The position numbers were made by a program, and so were the translations under genes. Positions 7,715 through 15,217 of a stretch of 54,031 nucleotides of DNA are shown here, piece after piece. The notes under the pieces were generated by a model. That model had not been told where the DNA came from, made no database searches, and saw only the letters and a list, made by a program, of their open reading frames with translations. The stretch is from Verrucomicrobia bacterium UBA1200. GTDB taxonomy: Bacteria > Verrucomicrobiota > Kiritimatiellia > RFP12 > UBA1067. Every line of letters starts with the position of its first letter. Within the stretch, counting starts at the first letter, position 1. The stretch lies in contig DBXY01000061.1 in assembly GCA_002309765.1 (NCBI GenBank), positions 2,768-56,798 of the forward strand, read 5' to 3'.

Positions 7715-8844
7715 TTCGCACCCCCCCTCTTCGCCTTGCGCAGCGACTTGCCGTATTCGCGGCGTTCTGTTGTTGCCTTTCGAATTGAGGCGAGAAGACC
7801 GGGGATGATCTCGGGGCCCATCTTGGCGGCGGCGAAGGTAAGGCGTCCGGCGTCCTTGAGCGATGCGCCGGTCCAGAAGACTTCTTTGCCGTCAACGATG
7901 ATGAAGCGGTCGTGGCAGATTCCGCAGATCGTCTTGGTGAACTTGCCACATTGCTTGGCGAATGCTTCGAAATCCGACTCCTCAAGCTCGCCGTTGGAGT
8001 GCGTAACAAGCTCAATCTTCACACCTCGCCCGCGCTTCGCGAGCATGTCAAGCGTCGCCACGCCAGGATAGGCGTCAATCACAATCAGCTCCTTCTTCGC
8101 CCGGCGGATGAACTTGATCAAGAGCGACTTCGCATCCCAATAGCGCCCCTGATAGAAGATGCCCTGCAACGGTGGTTCCTTTGTCTGCACGAAGAAATCG
8201 ACTTTGTCTTTCAGCTCTGCAATATCGTCATCATGCTTGGCAAGCCGCCTATCCACCTTGTCTTCAAGCTGGTTCAGACGGGCGTTGATGGAATAACCAC
8301 GAAGTAGATACTCCTTCAGAACAGTATTCGCCCAGCGCCTGAACAGTATGCCCTGCGGCGACTTGACTCTATATCCGACCGAAAGTATCACATCAAGGCT
8401 ATAGTATTCGACTTGTCGTACTATTTGACGCGCTCCTTCTTTTTGAACTGTCGCAAATTTTGCGACAGTTGGAAGCATATTCCCTTTGCGAGTTGTCGCA
8501 GATTTTGCGACAACTGCTGATGAACCTTCGTCATGTGAAAGCCATGCGGCCGACAAGTCGGAAAGTTCCTCCTTCAGCGCGTTTGCAATATGCTTGCCTA
8601 TAGTCTTTACGTCGCGTCCAAACAGTTGCGCCATCTGATGACGATTCAGCCACACCGTCTCGTTCTCAAGACGTACATCCAGCCGGACAGTTTCGTTCGG
8701 CTGATACACAACTATCTGGTTCTCATTCGCCGTCATCAGGCCTTGTCTTTCATGTGCAGATTGCGTCATACCCTCAACTTTGCGCCCGTCACGGACATCG
8801 ACTTGACTCTCTTGGTTCTCCATCTTATCCTCCATAGCTTTCAT
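7711..8844 (-). CDS. RhuM-like DNA-binding protein with C-terminal PLD-like (HxRx4D) domain
   Basis: A 377-aa protein. Residues ~40-190 match the RhuM/virulence-protein family found in many R-M loci: VWLNRHQMAQLFGRDVKTIG, then the SVGYRVKSPQGILFRRWA core. A coiled stretch (~195-220) leads to a C-terminal domain with HDRFIIVD (H311), a phospholipase D-like HxRx4D half-motif, as in some PLD nucleases. Two related inserts, VVAKSATT (~111) and TVAKFATV (~126), are encoded by near-perfect palindromes. The start is uncertain. ATG 8844 gives an ATGA overlap with the preceding small ORF and is chosen; ATG 8823 has a stronger GGAGG site 5 bases upstream; 8862 is also open. The stop overlaps the next small ORF. 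Molecular role is unknown; a DNA-targeted accessory to restriction is a guess. Confidence 0.8.
   Translation of the reverse strand: MKAMEDKMENQESQVDVRDGRKVEGMTQSAHERQGLMTANENQIVVYQPNETVRLDVRLENETVWLNRHQMAQLFGRDVKTIGKHIANALKEELSDLSAAWLSHDEGSSAVVAKSATTRKGNMLPTVAKFATVQKEGARQIVRQVEYYSLDVILSVGYRVKSPQGILFRRWANTVLKEYLLRGYSINARLNQLEDKVDRRLAKHDDDIAELKDKVDFFVQTKEPPLQGIFYQGRYWDAKSLLIKFIRRAKKELIVIDAYPGVATLDMLAKRGRGVKIELVTHSNGELEESDFEAFAKQCGKFTKTICGICHDRFIIVDGKEVFWTGASLKDAGRLTFAAAKMGPEIIPGLLASIRKATTERREYGKSLRKAKRGGAK
8446..8470. repeat. Perfect 25-bp palindrome inside the RhuM-like gene
   Basis: AACTGTCGCAAA, one central base, TTTGCGACAGTT: both 12-base arms match exactly. It lies within coding sequence and encodes the TVAKFATV segment. 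A related palindrome lies 45 bases away. Confidence 0.9.
8491..8515. repeat. Second 25-bp palindrome (one mismatch) inside the RhuM-like gene
   Basis: AGTTGTCGCAGA, one central base, TTTGCGACAACT: 12-base arms with one mismatch. It shares the core GTCGCA...TTTTGCGAC with the palindrome at 8446 and encodes VVAKSAT on the minus strand. Confidence 0.9.
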
Positions 8845-8966
8845 TCCACTACTTCCCAACATCCGCCTTTAGTCGGCCCGATGCGGCGGATTTTAGAGGC
8901 GGCTTTCAACGCCGCGAGGGTCTTGTAAGCGCCACGGCATGGAACATGTTTGCGCTGTTGCCTCAT
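8841..8966 (-). CDS. Small ORF, 41 aa, resembling the end of a winged-helix domain
   Basis: A 41-residue ORF whose start overlaps the stop of the DUF1016 gene (ATGA) and whose stop overlaps ATG 8844 of the RhuM-like gene (ATGA). The segment AYKTLAALKAASKIRRIGPT followed by KGGCWEV looks like the last helix and wing of the winged-helix domain that ends AlbA_2/divergent-AAA_4 proteins (family knowledge, judged by eye). The start of such a protein lies just upstream at 10231-10106, so this may be its detached tail. It may still be translated because of the coupling. Confidence 0.5.
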   Translation of the reverse strand: MRQQRKHVPCRGAYKTLAALKAASKIRRIGPTKGGCWEVVE

Positions 8967-10102
8967 TGCTTCCCTTGCCCTTTCTCATTCAACTCCAGAA
9001 GCAACAGAGACTCTTCGATGGCGGCACGTTCGCGTTTGAGTTCACGCTGAAGTTCCTCTACCGTTGGAAGCGAAAGATGGTATTTGACCGCGAAGAGATT
9101 GCGTTCGTGCTCGTTGAGCGTGTACTTTACCACCGCCGAATCCGCCGATGATCCAAGCACAATGCCAACAGGCGGATTGTCGCCGGGACGCATCATCTCA
9201 CGCTCGTAGTAATGCTTGTAGAGCTGCATCTGCCCGATGTCCTGCGGCGTTACTTTGCCAACCTTCAAATCAACTAAGAAGAAGCAACGCGCAATATAAT
9301 TGTAGAACACCAGATCGCAGCTATAGGTCTCATCGCCAATTCGGAGCGTTTTCTGCTCCGCCTCAAGACAAAAACCGCGCCCCAGCTCCATCAAGAACAT
9401 TCGCATGTTTTTGATAAGCGCCACCTCAAGGTCTTTCTCTTTGTATCGCGGCGTATCTATGCCCGCAAATTCAAGTATTGCCGGACTCCGCACAAGGTCT
9501 CGCGGATCCGGCGCGCCGCGCTTGACAAGTCCTCTTGCCGCCTTTGGAGAATGGTTGCGAACAAGCCGTTCATAGAACTGCGTGTCGATTTGCCGTTGCA
9601 GGATGCGCGTACTCCACTTTGCCTCCACGCATTCGTTGAAGTAATAGTCTCTCGCGTCATCGCTTTCGACGCGCATGAGTATGCGATAATGTGTCCAGTT
9701 CAATTCGCTACGCAGTGCGTAGCGTTTTGGGAATGTAAGGTAGAACTGCCTCATGTTGCGCAGGTTCGGCACCGTGAATCCCTCACCAAACTCCGCGGTA
9801 AGGCGCACAGCGAGCGATTTCATAAGCCCATCGCCATACTTCGCTCGACTCGCGCCACCTTGCTTTTCGACGATTTCGCGCCCGACGTTCCAATAGGCCT
9901 CAACCATCGCCGTGTTGGCGGCGGTGTAGACGGTCGCGCGCGCCTTGGCGAGAATGGCGCGAACATTCTTGAACAATTCGCTCTCGACCGATTCCACAAC
10001 CTCAACAGTGACTTTCTTTTTTGTCAAGTTTGCAGTATCTGTCTTGTGCTTTGATTTCTTTGCCATCTTCCTGCGCTCCGCCTTATCATCCGTTGCTTTC
10101 AT
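8963..10102 (-). CDS. PDDEXK nuclease domain protein, DUF1016/YhcG family
   Basis: A 379-aa member of the YhcG/DUF1016 family. The N-terminal domain (about 45-190) has the family pattern AYWNVGREIVE, FTVPNLRNMRQFYLTFP and the WTHYRILMRV segment. The C-terminal PD-(D/E)XK domain (about 210-345) includes FCLEAEQKTL, SCDLVFYN and FFLVDLKVGK, giving the D...DxK catalytic set. Family members are found with R-M and mobile-element loci and probably cut or process DNA; no exact substrate is known. ATG 10102 sits 3 bases after the stop of the upstream remnant; ATG 10066, with GGAG 9 bases upstream, is an alternative start. A basic N-terminus (KKSKHK) precedes the domain. The stop overlaps the 41-aa ORF. 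Confidence 0.9.
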   Translation of the reverse strand: MKATDDKAERRKMAKKSKHKTDTANLTKKKVTVEVVESVESELFKNVRAILAKARATVYTAANTAMVEAYWNVGREIVEKQGGASRAKYGDGLMKSLAVRLTAEFGEGFTVPNLRNMRQFYLTFPKRYALRSELNWTHYRILMRVESDDARDYYFNECVEAKWSTRILQRQIDTQFYERLVRNHSPKAARGLVKRGAPDPRDLVRSPAILEFAGIDTPRYKEKDLEVALIKNMRMFLMELGRGFCLEAEQKTLRIGDETYSCDLVFYNYIARCFFLVDLKVGKVTPQDIGQMQLYKHYYEREMMRPGDNPPVGIVLGSSADSAVVKYTLNEHERNLFAVKYHLSLPTVEELQRELKRERAAIEESLLLLELNEKGQGKQ

Positions 10103-10105
10103 CAA

Positions 10106-10231
10106 CTACCTACCGATATATGCCACAACAAACACACTGACGCTCTTGAGCCAACTCAACGGTTCTTTTCGCTCAAGCATCAGTTTCTTGTCGTAGGCGG
10201 TCGCCTCGCCAATGAACGGGGACTTGTCCAT
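10106..10231 (-). pseudogene. Truncated start of an AlbA_2-domain (divergent AAA_4) gene
   Basis: A 41-aa ORF beginning MDKSPFIGEATAYDKK and continuing LMLERKEPLSWLKSVS. This matches my memory of the conserved opening of AlbA_2-domain proteins, which continue with AFANG and a full domain. Here the match stops at SVSVF and the frame ends 9 codons later at a TAG. The rest of the domain is missing and the DUF1016 gene begins 3 bases on. The frame is open upstream to a TTG at 10294, but that TTG doubles as the -35 box, so ATG 10231 with AGGT upstream is the likely start. It is probably a remnant, possibly kept as a short leader for coupling. Confidence 0.55.
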
Positions 10232-10265
10232 AATACCTAATACACCTTTCGCAAATGACGGGTAT

Positions 10266-10294
10266 ATTTTAGCATATTCAGGGCGATATGGCAA
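10266..10294 (-). promoter_or_regulatory. Candidate promoter of the defence island
   Basis: Minus-strand -35 TTGCCA (10294-10289) and -10 TAAAAT (10271-10266) lie 17 bases apart. Start of transcription would be near 10259, giving a 28-base leader before ATG 10231. It is the first promoter-like pair ahead of the minus-strand run of island genes. Confidence 0.5.
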
Positions 10295-10350
10295 GGTGAC
10301 CGGGCGATTTTTAAGAATTCTGCCTATTGTAAGTTAGCGTAAGAAAAGGT

Positions 10351-10379
10351 TTGTGCGAAAGCCGGGGATTTGATAATAT
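10351..10379 (+). promoter_or_regulatory. Candidate promoter of the beta-propeller glycosidase gene (leaderless)
   Basis: -35 TTGTGC (10351-10356) and -10 TAATAT (10374-10379) are spaced 17 bases. Only seven bases separate the -10 box from ATG 10387, so transcription would start at or within a base of the start codon. No ribosome-binding sequence is present in front of this ATG. Confidence 0.5.
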
Positions 10380-10386
10380 TTTTCAC

Positions 10387-11472
10387 ATGAAAACTTTAAC
10401 TGCCATAGGGTTTATTTCGATTTTGGGTTTGACGTTGACGACTGCCGCCAACGCGAACGAAGTGCCGGAAACGGTCATGCAGGAGGTTTACCGCGAAGTC
10501 CAGACCCCCTACAAGTACGGTGTGGTGCTGAAGCCCGAGGAGGGCAAGATGCTGGACGGGCCAAACGTATTCCGTTTTGGCGATGCATGGTATATGATGT
10601 ACATCATGTTCGACAAAAACGGCTACGAAACCTATCTCGCAAAAAGCGCCGACCTGCTGCATTGGGAACCGCAAGGGAAGATCCTTCCTTATGGCGCATC
10701 GCACACTTGGGATTGCTGGCAGGCGGATGGCGGGCCGTCGCTTTTCACCGTGGAATGGGGCGGGGCTAACACCATCCAGCAGTTCGACGGGAAATATTGG
10801 ATGACCTACCTCGGCGGGTACAAGAAAGGTTACGAAACCGACCCGCTGGCAATCGGCGTGGCATGGACAAAGGACCCGACGAAAATTGGACCGTGGACCC
10901 GTTACAACCGCAATCCCGTGCTCGCCCCATGGCATGAGGACGCGCGCGTGTTTGAACGGACCACACTCTACAAATCCTATGTGGTCTGGGACAGAGACGA
11001 GACGCTGGGCGCTCCATTCGTGATTTTCTACAACGGCAAAAGCAAATTCCCGGACGGCAGAAACCGCGGGGAGTGTATCGGCATGGCCATTTCCAAAGAT
11101 ATGCTGAACTGGACTCGATACGGCGAGGATTCGGTGGTTACAAACGGCGACCCGGAAAAATCGCTTGGCATCAGCGGCGACCCGATGGTTGTAAAAATCG
11201 GCAAAGTGTGGGTAATGTTCTATTTCGGCGCGTTCTGGGAACCCAAAAACGGAAGCGCGTTCGACACCTTCGCCTGTTCATACGACCTTGCGCACTGGAC
11301 GAAATGGAAGGGAGAACCGTTGATCCGCCCCTCCGAACCTTGGGACAAGCAGTATGCCCACAAGCCGTGGGTGATTCGCCACAATGGAGTGACATACCAC
11401 TGGTACTGCGCCGTAGGCGACCAAGGGCGGGTGCTGGCCTTGGCGACATCGCGCGATATGCGCGGACAATGA
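10387..11472 (+). CDS. Secreted five-bladed beta-propeller glycosidase (GH43/GH130-like)
   Basis: A 361-aa protein. MKTLTAIGFISILGLTLTTA followed by ANA is a signal peptide, so it acts in the periplasm or outside. The body has repeated propeller features: LDGPNVFRFGDAWYMMY, LAKSADLLHW, GIAWTKDP-type strands, GISGDPMVVKIG and YAHKPWVIRHNGVTYHWY. These are typical of glycosidases of the GH32/43/130 superfamily acting on plant or host glycans. I cannot fix family or substrate by eye. It starts a plus-strand run with an SDR gene 15 bases downstream. The promoter sits directly against the ATG, with no ribosome site. Confidence 0.75.
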   Translation: MKTLTAIGFISILGLTLTTAANANEVPETVMQEVYREVQTPYKYGVVLKPEEGKMLDGPNVFRFGDAWYMMYIMFDKNGYETYLAKSADLLHWEPQGKILPYGASHTWDCWQADGGPSLFTVEWGGANTIQQFDGKYWMTYLGGYKKGYETDPLAIGVAWTKDPTKIGPWTRYNRNPVLAPWHEDARVFERTTLYKSYVVWDRDETLGAPFVIFYNGKSKFPDGRNRGECIGMAISKDMLNWTRYGEDSVVTNGDPEKSLGISGDPMVVKIGKVWVMFYFGAFWEPKNGSAFDTFACSYDLAHWTKWKGEPLIRPSEPWDKQYAHKPWVIRHNGVTYHWYCAVGDQGRVLALATSRDMRGQ

Positions 11473-11487
11473 CAGAAAGGATTCTCA

Positions 11488-12129
11488 ATGCAACCGGAAC
11501 GGACGGTACTGGTCACCGGCGGCACGTGCCGGATTGGCAAAGCGATTGCGGAAAAACTCCGCGGTTGCGGATGGCGCGTGGTGGTGTCATCGCACCGCTC
11601 GGATGCCGGGGCTGACTACCTCGCCGATTTCACTGACCCCGGCGGCGCGGTAAGGCTGTTCGCGGAACTGATGCAGAAAGAGCCGGGACTGTGCGCGATT
11701 GTGAACAACGCCGCATTGTTCCGCGGCGATGACGAAACCCTGCGCAATGTCAACTACGTGGCACCGGAAAAGCTTACCATGCTATTGGCCGGACGCGAGG
11801 ATGTGAAGTGTTCGGTGGTCAACATTTTGGACACGCGGGTGCTGGGCGGCCTAAAACCGCAAACCGTTTACGAGGAGACTAAACACGATTTGTTGGAGTT
11901 TACCCAAAAGGCGGCAGGCCTGTTCGCCGACACCATGCGGGTAAACGGCGTGGCGCCCGGACCGGTGCTGCCCCCGGTCGGAGGGAACGAACCGGCCGGC
12001 GAAATGCTGCTGGACAATCGCCCTACCCCGGAAGACATCGCGGACGCGGTAGCCTTTTTGCTAGACGCGAAGGCGGTGACGGGTTGCGTGATTCCGGTGG
12101 ATTCAGGACAACACCTGCTGGTCGTTTAG
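11488..12129 (+). CDS. Short-chain dehydrogenase/reductase (pteridine reductase-like)
   Basis: A 213-aa classical SDR, NAD(P)-dependent oxidoreductase. The nucleotide-binding motif TGGTCRIG is at residues 10-17, NNAA at ~72, and the YxxxK pair is in YEETK (~131-135), followed by PG(P). The match to the SDR fold is clear. The arrangement of a short protein with a VNGVAPGPVLPP loop is reminiscent of FolM/pteridine reductases, but substrate is unproven. It lies 15 bases after the glycosidase gene with a GAAAGGA site, so it is probably in the same transcript. Confidence 0.8.
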   Translation: MQPERTVLVTGGTCRIGKAIAEKLRGCGWRVVVSSHRSDAGADYLADFTDPGGAVRLFAELMQKEPGLCAIVNNAALFRGDDETLRNVNYVAPEKLTMLLAGREDVKCSVVNILDTRVLGGLKPQTVYEETKHDLLEFTQKAAGLFADTMRVNGVAPGPVLPPVGGNEPAGEMLLDNRPTPEDIADAVAFLLDAKAVTGCVIPVDSGQHLLVV

Positions 12130-12195
12130 ACCCAAAACACGAGGAAGTAGTAACACACCAAACGGGGTCTTATCGGGGAACGCCGGAGTTTTTCC

Positions 12196-13158
12196 ATGGT
12201 TTATCTGCAACTTTTCTTTAATTTGATTCTGCTGGCGCTATTGGCAAGGATTTGCTCTCCGGTCCGTCCGGAGATTTTCTTCAACCCGTTTATCTCCGGG
12301 CCGAACGGATGGTTCGATGCGCTGCACAATTTTTTCCGCCCCGCGTTGCGCCTCCCCGCCCGCATGGCGGACATCGTGCTGTTTGCGCTGGTATTCACGA
12401 TTAAGACCATGCTCTTGTACCGTATAGGGTTCCAATCCGCCACCGCAATCGGTCTTTGGCTTATAAGTTCCCCGCTACATGCGCCTGACGCCGCCCCCGC
12501 CCTTCCGCAACTCTTTGCGGCTAGTGCCGTCGAATCCGGATTGTTCATCATTCGCACATGGAGCGCGTTTCTGTTCATCAGCACCATTACCCCGACCAGC
12601 CGTGCCGGACGGGCATACGACGCTTTTTGTTTCTTTACCCGCCCCTACTCGCAAATCCATCTGGCGCTTCAGCCCATCATACTGTTGGCGATCTGTTTCG
12701 GATGTTGCCGACTGATGATGTTCTGCACCGAAATCACCGATCCGGAAATTATGTCGCGCATAGCAGGCGGACAACAGGCGTTGCCACGCTTTTTTGCGCC
12801 GGCCGAAAAAATAACGGTGGCGACTTTCACCCAAGGCCCGCAGATGTTGCAGTTCTTCCGCACTCTGTATCTGGCGATGCTGGTGGTGGCGGAAGGCCTT
12901 CGCTACGCCAACCAGATTCTTTTCGCCGCCATTATAGGTTCCATCGTTTGCGTAATTTTCCGTTTCCAGGTTGGCATGGTAATTTGTAACGAATGTGTCA
13001 GCATGGTGTTGGCCCGTTTCCGTTCCCCGAACATCGCCGGCGGCGGTATTGATTTCGTTCCGCTAATTTATTTCTTCGTAGTCAACATCGTCTACTCCGT
13101 TATCGGGAACGCGCTTCGCCAGCTGATTACGTTGCCGCCATCCACCTACGGACTTTAA
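12196..13158 (+). CDS. Integral membrane protein with two YggT-like repeats
   Basis: A 320-aa protein with about six to eight hydrophobic segments. Two separated stretches have the YggT pattern of a hydrophobic helix, a short basic FRPALRLP or LARFRSP loop with Asp, then another helix: about residues 1-80 and 225-315 (GGGIDFVPLIYFFVVNIVYS). YggT proteins normally have about 80-190 residues, so this looks like a duplicated or extended form. Support comes from context: the next gene starts with a YggU/DUF167 domain, the partner that follows yggT in many bacteria. CGGAG lies 9 bases before the ATG. Role in cells is poorly known; septum or membrane-morphology links exist for the family. Confidence 0.6.
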   Translation: MVYLQLFFNLILLALLARICSPVRPEIFFNPFISGPNGWFDALHNFFRPALRLPARMADIVLFALVFTIKTMLLYRIGFQSATAIGLWLISSPLHAPDAAPALPQLFAASAVESGLFIIRTWSAFLFISTITPTSRAGRAYDAFCFFTRPYSQIHLALQPIILLAICFGCCRLMMFCTEITDPEIMSRIAGGQQALPRFFAPAEKITVATFTQGPQMLQFFRTLYLAMLVVAEGLRYANQILFAAIIGSIVCVIFRFQVGMVICNECVSMVLARFRSPNIAGGGIDFVPLIYFFVVNIVYSVIGNALRQLITLPPSTYGL

Positions 13159-13182
13159 CCCGGCCTGAAAGGATTCCCGACC

Positions 13183-15198
13183 ATGCCTTGGATCACAGAA
13201 AACAGTGACGGAGTGATTCTGACCATCAAGGCCACCCCCCGCGCCTCCAAAACCGAAATAACCGGCACAGACGCCGATTGGATGAGGATGCGCATCAAAG
13301 CCCCGCCCGTGGACGGTAAAGCGAACGAGGAACTATCGTCTTTCTTCGCCAAACAATTGAAACTGCCCAAACGCTCGGTCGAGATCATCACCGGCGGCAC
13401 TTCCAGACTTAAGCGGGTCAAGCTCGGCGGGGTAACCGCCGCAATGGTAAAGTCGCTCCTGCCGCTGTTGGCGGTTGCCGCCATTTCGCTGAACGCCGCG
13501 CCGTGCGTGTTCGACCGCGACCCCAAGGCCGGCAAGGTAAAGCAGCAACCGCCGGCACCGGAAACCATGTCCATCGCGATGGACGGCACCGCCACGCAAA
13601 ACGTGTCCAACACGCTTTGGGATTCCGAGATGAACCTCTTCGAAACCCAAATCACCGTACCCCCGGCCGCCGTCACCAACGGATGGGAAGGTTTCGACGA
13701 ACTGCTGAAATGGCACGCCGAGGGTACCGCCGACCTGTCGTTCCGGGTACTGTACGCCGAACGAACCGGGCGGGGCGAATTGCCCGAAGAGTTGCGCCAT
13801 CCGTCGGTGGTCAATCTACAGTTCTGCCAAGAAATGGCGGAACGCCAACTCAACGTCGGCCTGCCCAACACGCTTTTCGCGCGCGAAGGCCGCACCGCCT
13901 ACCATCCCGTGGTAGCCACCACGTCGGCACACATCACCGGAAGATTCCTCAATATGTCGTTGCCGATGTCAACCTCCGCCGATTCCGGCGCGCAAATCCG
14001 CCTCACCGGAACCACCATCGCCAACCAGATTTTTTTCGCCCCGGCCTTTGACGATTATCGGCCAAATGCGGAAGACCGTTTTCCGGCCAATCTCCCCACC
14101 CTTATTGCAACGGTCGGCGGCGAGGGCAGTGAAATTCCTTTTGCCAAAGCCGCCATCATGGCGATACAGGCCATGCGTCCGAACGTGCGCGAATCGCTGA
14201 TTAAAAGCGATCGGCTTGGCTTTACGCTCAACATGCTTTTCCGACGCGCCCAGAAGACCGTGGTCAAACCCGACGATTACCTTACCGCAAAAGCCCACCC
14301 CGCGGCGTTCCGGTTTGACAACCTCGACGTACACAAACTGCTCCGGCTGGCGCATGACCTTTCGGACGATATTCCACCGCCGCCCATGCTGCAACTGGTC
14401 AAGGAGAGCCAACCCGCACCGGGAACCGATTTCTTCGATATCCCAAACGTCAACGAGTTTTACTGCATCTCCCATTTTTGCATCGGACGAGTCTTCCGGG
14501 GCAAGGATTTCTACCGCACCTACACTTTCAAGATCCCAGATATCGGTTACAGCGGCGCAACGCTCCAATGGGTGGTGCTGCAAGGCGACACGAATCTCAT
14601 CCGGTTCATTGCCGACCCGGAGGACAACTCATTGCTGAATGTGCGCGTCGGCTACCACCAGACATTTCGCCGCAACAGTGGCGACCCCAAAGATTCGCCG
14701 TTGAGCAGCCGCGTGGACATTGCCGCCATCATGGTGAAAAACGGCCAATATTCGATGCCGTCTATTATCAGCGTCTGCTTCCTGCCGCAGGAAACCAGAC
14801 TGTACAGCCAAGACCGGCGGATATTGTGCATCGACTACGACGCGCCGCAGCCCGGATACAAAAACCCTATGCTGACCCAATCCAAACACTGGCGGGACGA
14901 TTACGTTTACGATTCCGCCAACAACTTTATGGGTTGGATCCGCACTCGCGGCATGCGTCACGAATATTTCACCCCGCAAGGTCTGCGCATCGTCTCCCGC
15001 GATGCGCAACACCGGCCGCATGAAGCCAACAAACTCCGCTATTACTTAAGGACAACCCGAAGCATCACCCCGGAAGAAGAGGAAGGCCCAATACAAATGG
15101 ATGTGGCGGCGGCGGACGACAACCAGACTTTTGTTTACCGCTACGACAACGACCAGGAAATGCGCGGAAAACCCGAGCCGAAATTCAACGCCGATTGA
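13183..15198 (+). CDS. YggU/DUF167 domain fused in frame to a secreted protein of unknown function
   Basis: A 671-aa ORF with two unlike parts. Residues 1-85 are a complete DUF167 (YggU) domain: VILTIKATPRASKTEI, MRIKAPPVDGKANEEL and SVEIITGGTSRLKRVKL. At M88 a typical signal peptide begins (MVKSLLPLLAVAAISLNA), followed by ~565 residues of unrecognised, probably extracellular sequence rich in beta structure. No stop separates them. Translation may also begin at the internal ATG 13444, which follows a small GGCGG/CCGCC hairpin, giving a free secreted protein. The upstream ATG at 13183 has AAAGGA 8 bases before it. The alternatives are a genuine fusion, a lost stop codon, or two products from one frame. 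The secreted part has no family I recognise. Confidence 0.8.
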   Translation: MPWITENSDGVILTIKATPRASKTEITGTDADWMRMRIKAPPVDGKANEELSSFFAKQLKLPKRSVEIITGGTSRLKRVKLGGVTAAMVKSLLPLLAVAAISLNAAPCVFDRDPKAGKVKQQPPAPETMSIAMDGTATQNVSNTLWDSEMNLFETQITVPPAAVTNGWEGFDELLKWHAEGTADLSFRVLYAERTGRGELPEELRHPSVVNLQFCQEMAERQLNVGLPNTLFAREGRTAYHPVVATTSAHITGRFLNMSLPMSTSADSGAQIRLTGTTIANQIFFAPAFDDYRPNAEDRFPANLPTLIATVGGEGSEIPFAKAAIMAIQAMRPNVRESLIKSDRLGFTLNMLFRRAQKTVVKPDDYLTAKAHPAAFRFDNLDVHKLLRLAHDLSDDIPPPPMLQLVKESQPAPGTDFFDIPNVNEFYCISHFCIGRVFRGKDFYRTYTFKIPDIGYSGATLQWVVLQGDTNLIRFIADPEDNSLLNVRVGYHQTFRRNSGDPKDSPLSSRVDIAAIMVKNGQYSMPSIISVCFLPQETRLYSQDRRILCIDYDAPQPGYKNPMLTQSKHWRDDYVYDSANNFMGWIRTRGMRHEYFTPQGLRIVSRDAQHRPHEANKLRYYLRTTRSITPEEEEGPIQMDVAAADDNQTFVYRYDNDQEMRGKPEPKFNAD

Positions 15199-15217
15199 AT
15201 GAGTGCCGGATTATAAG

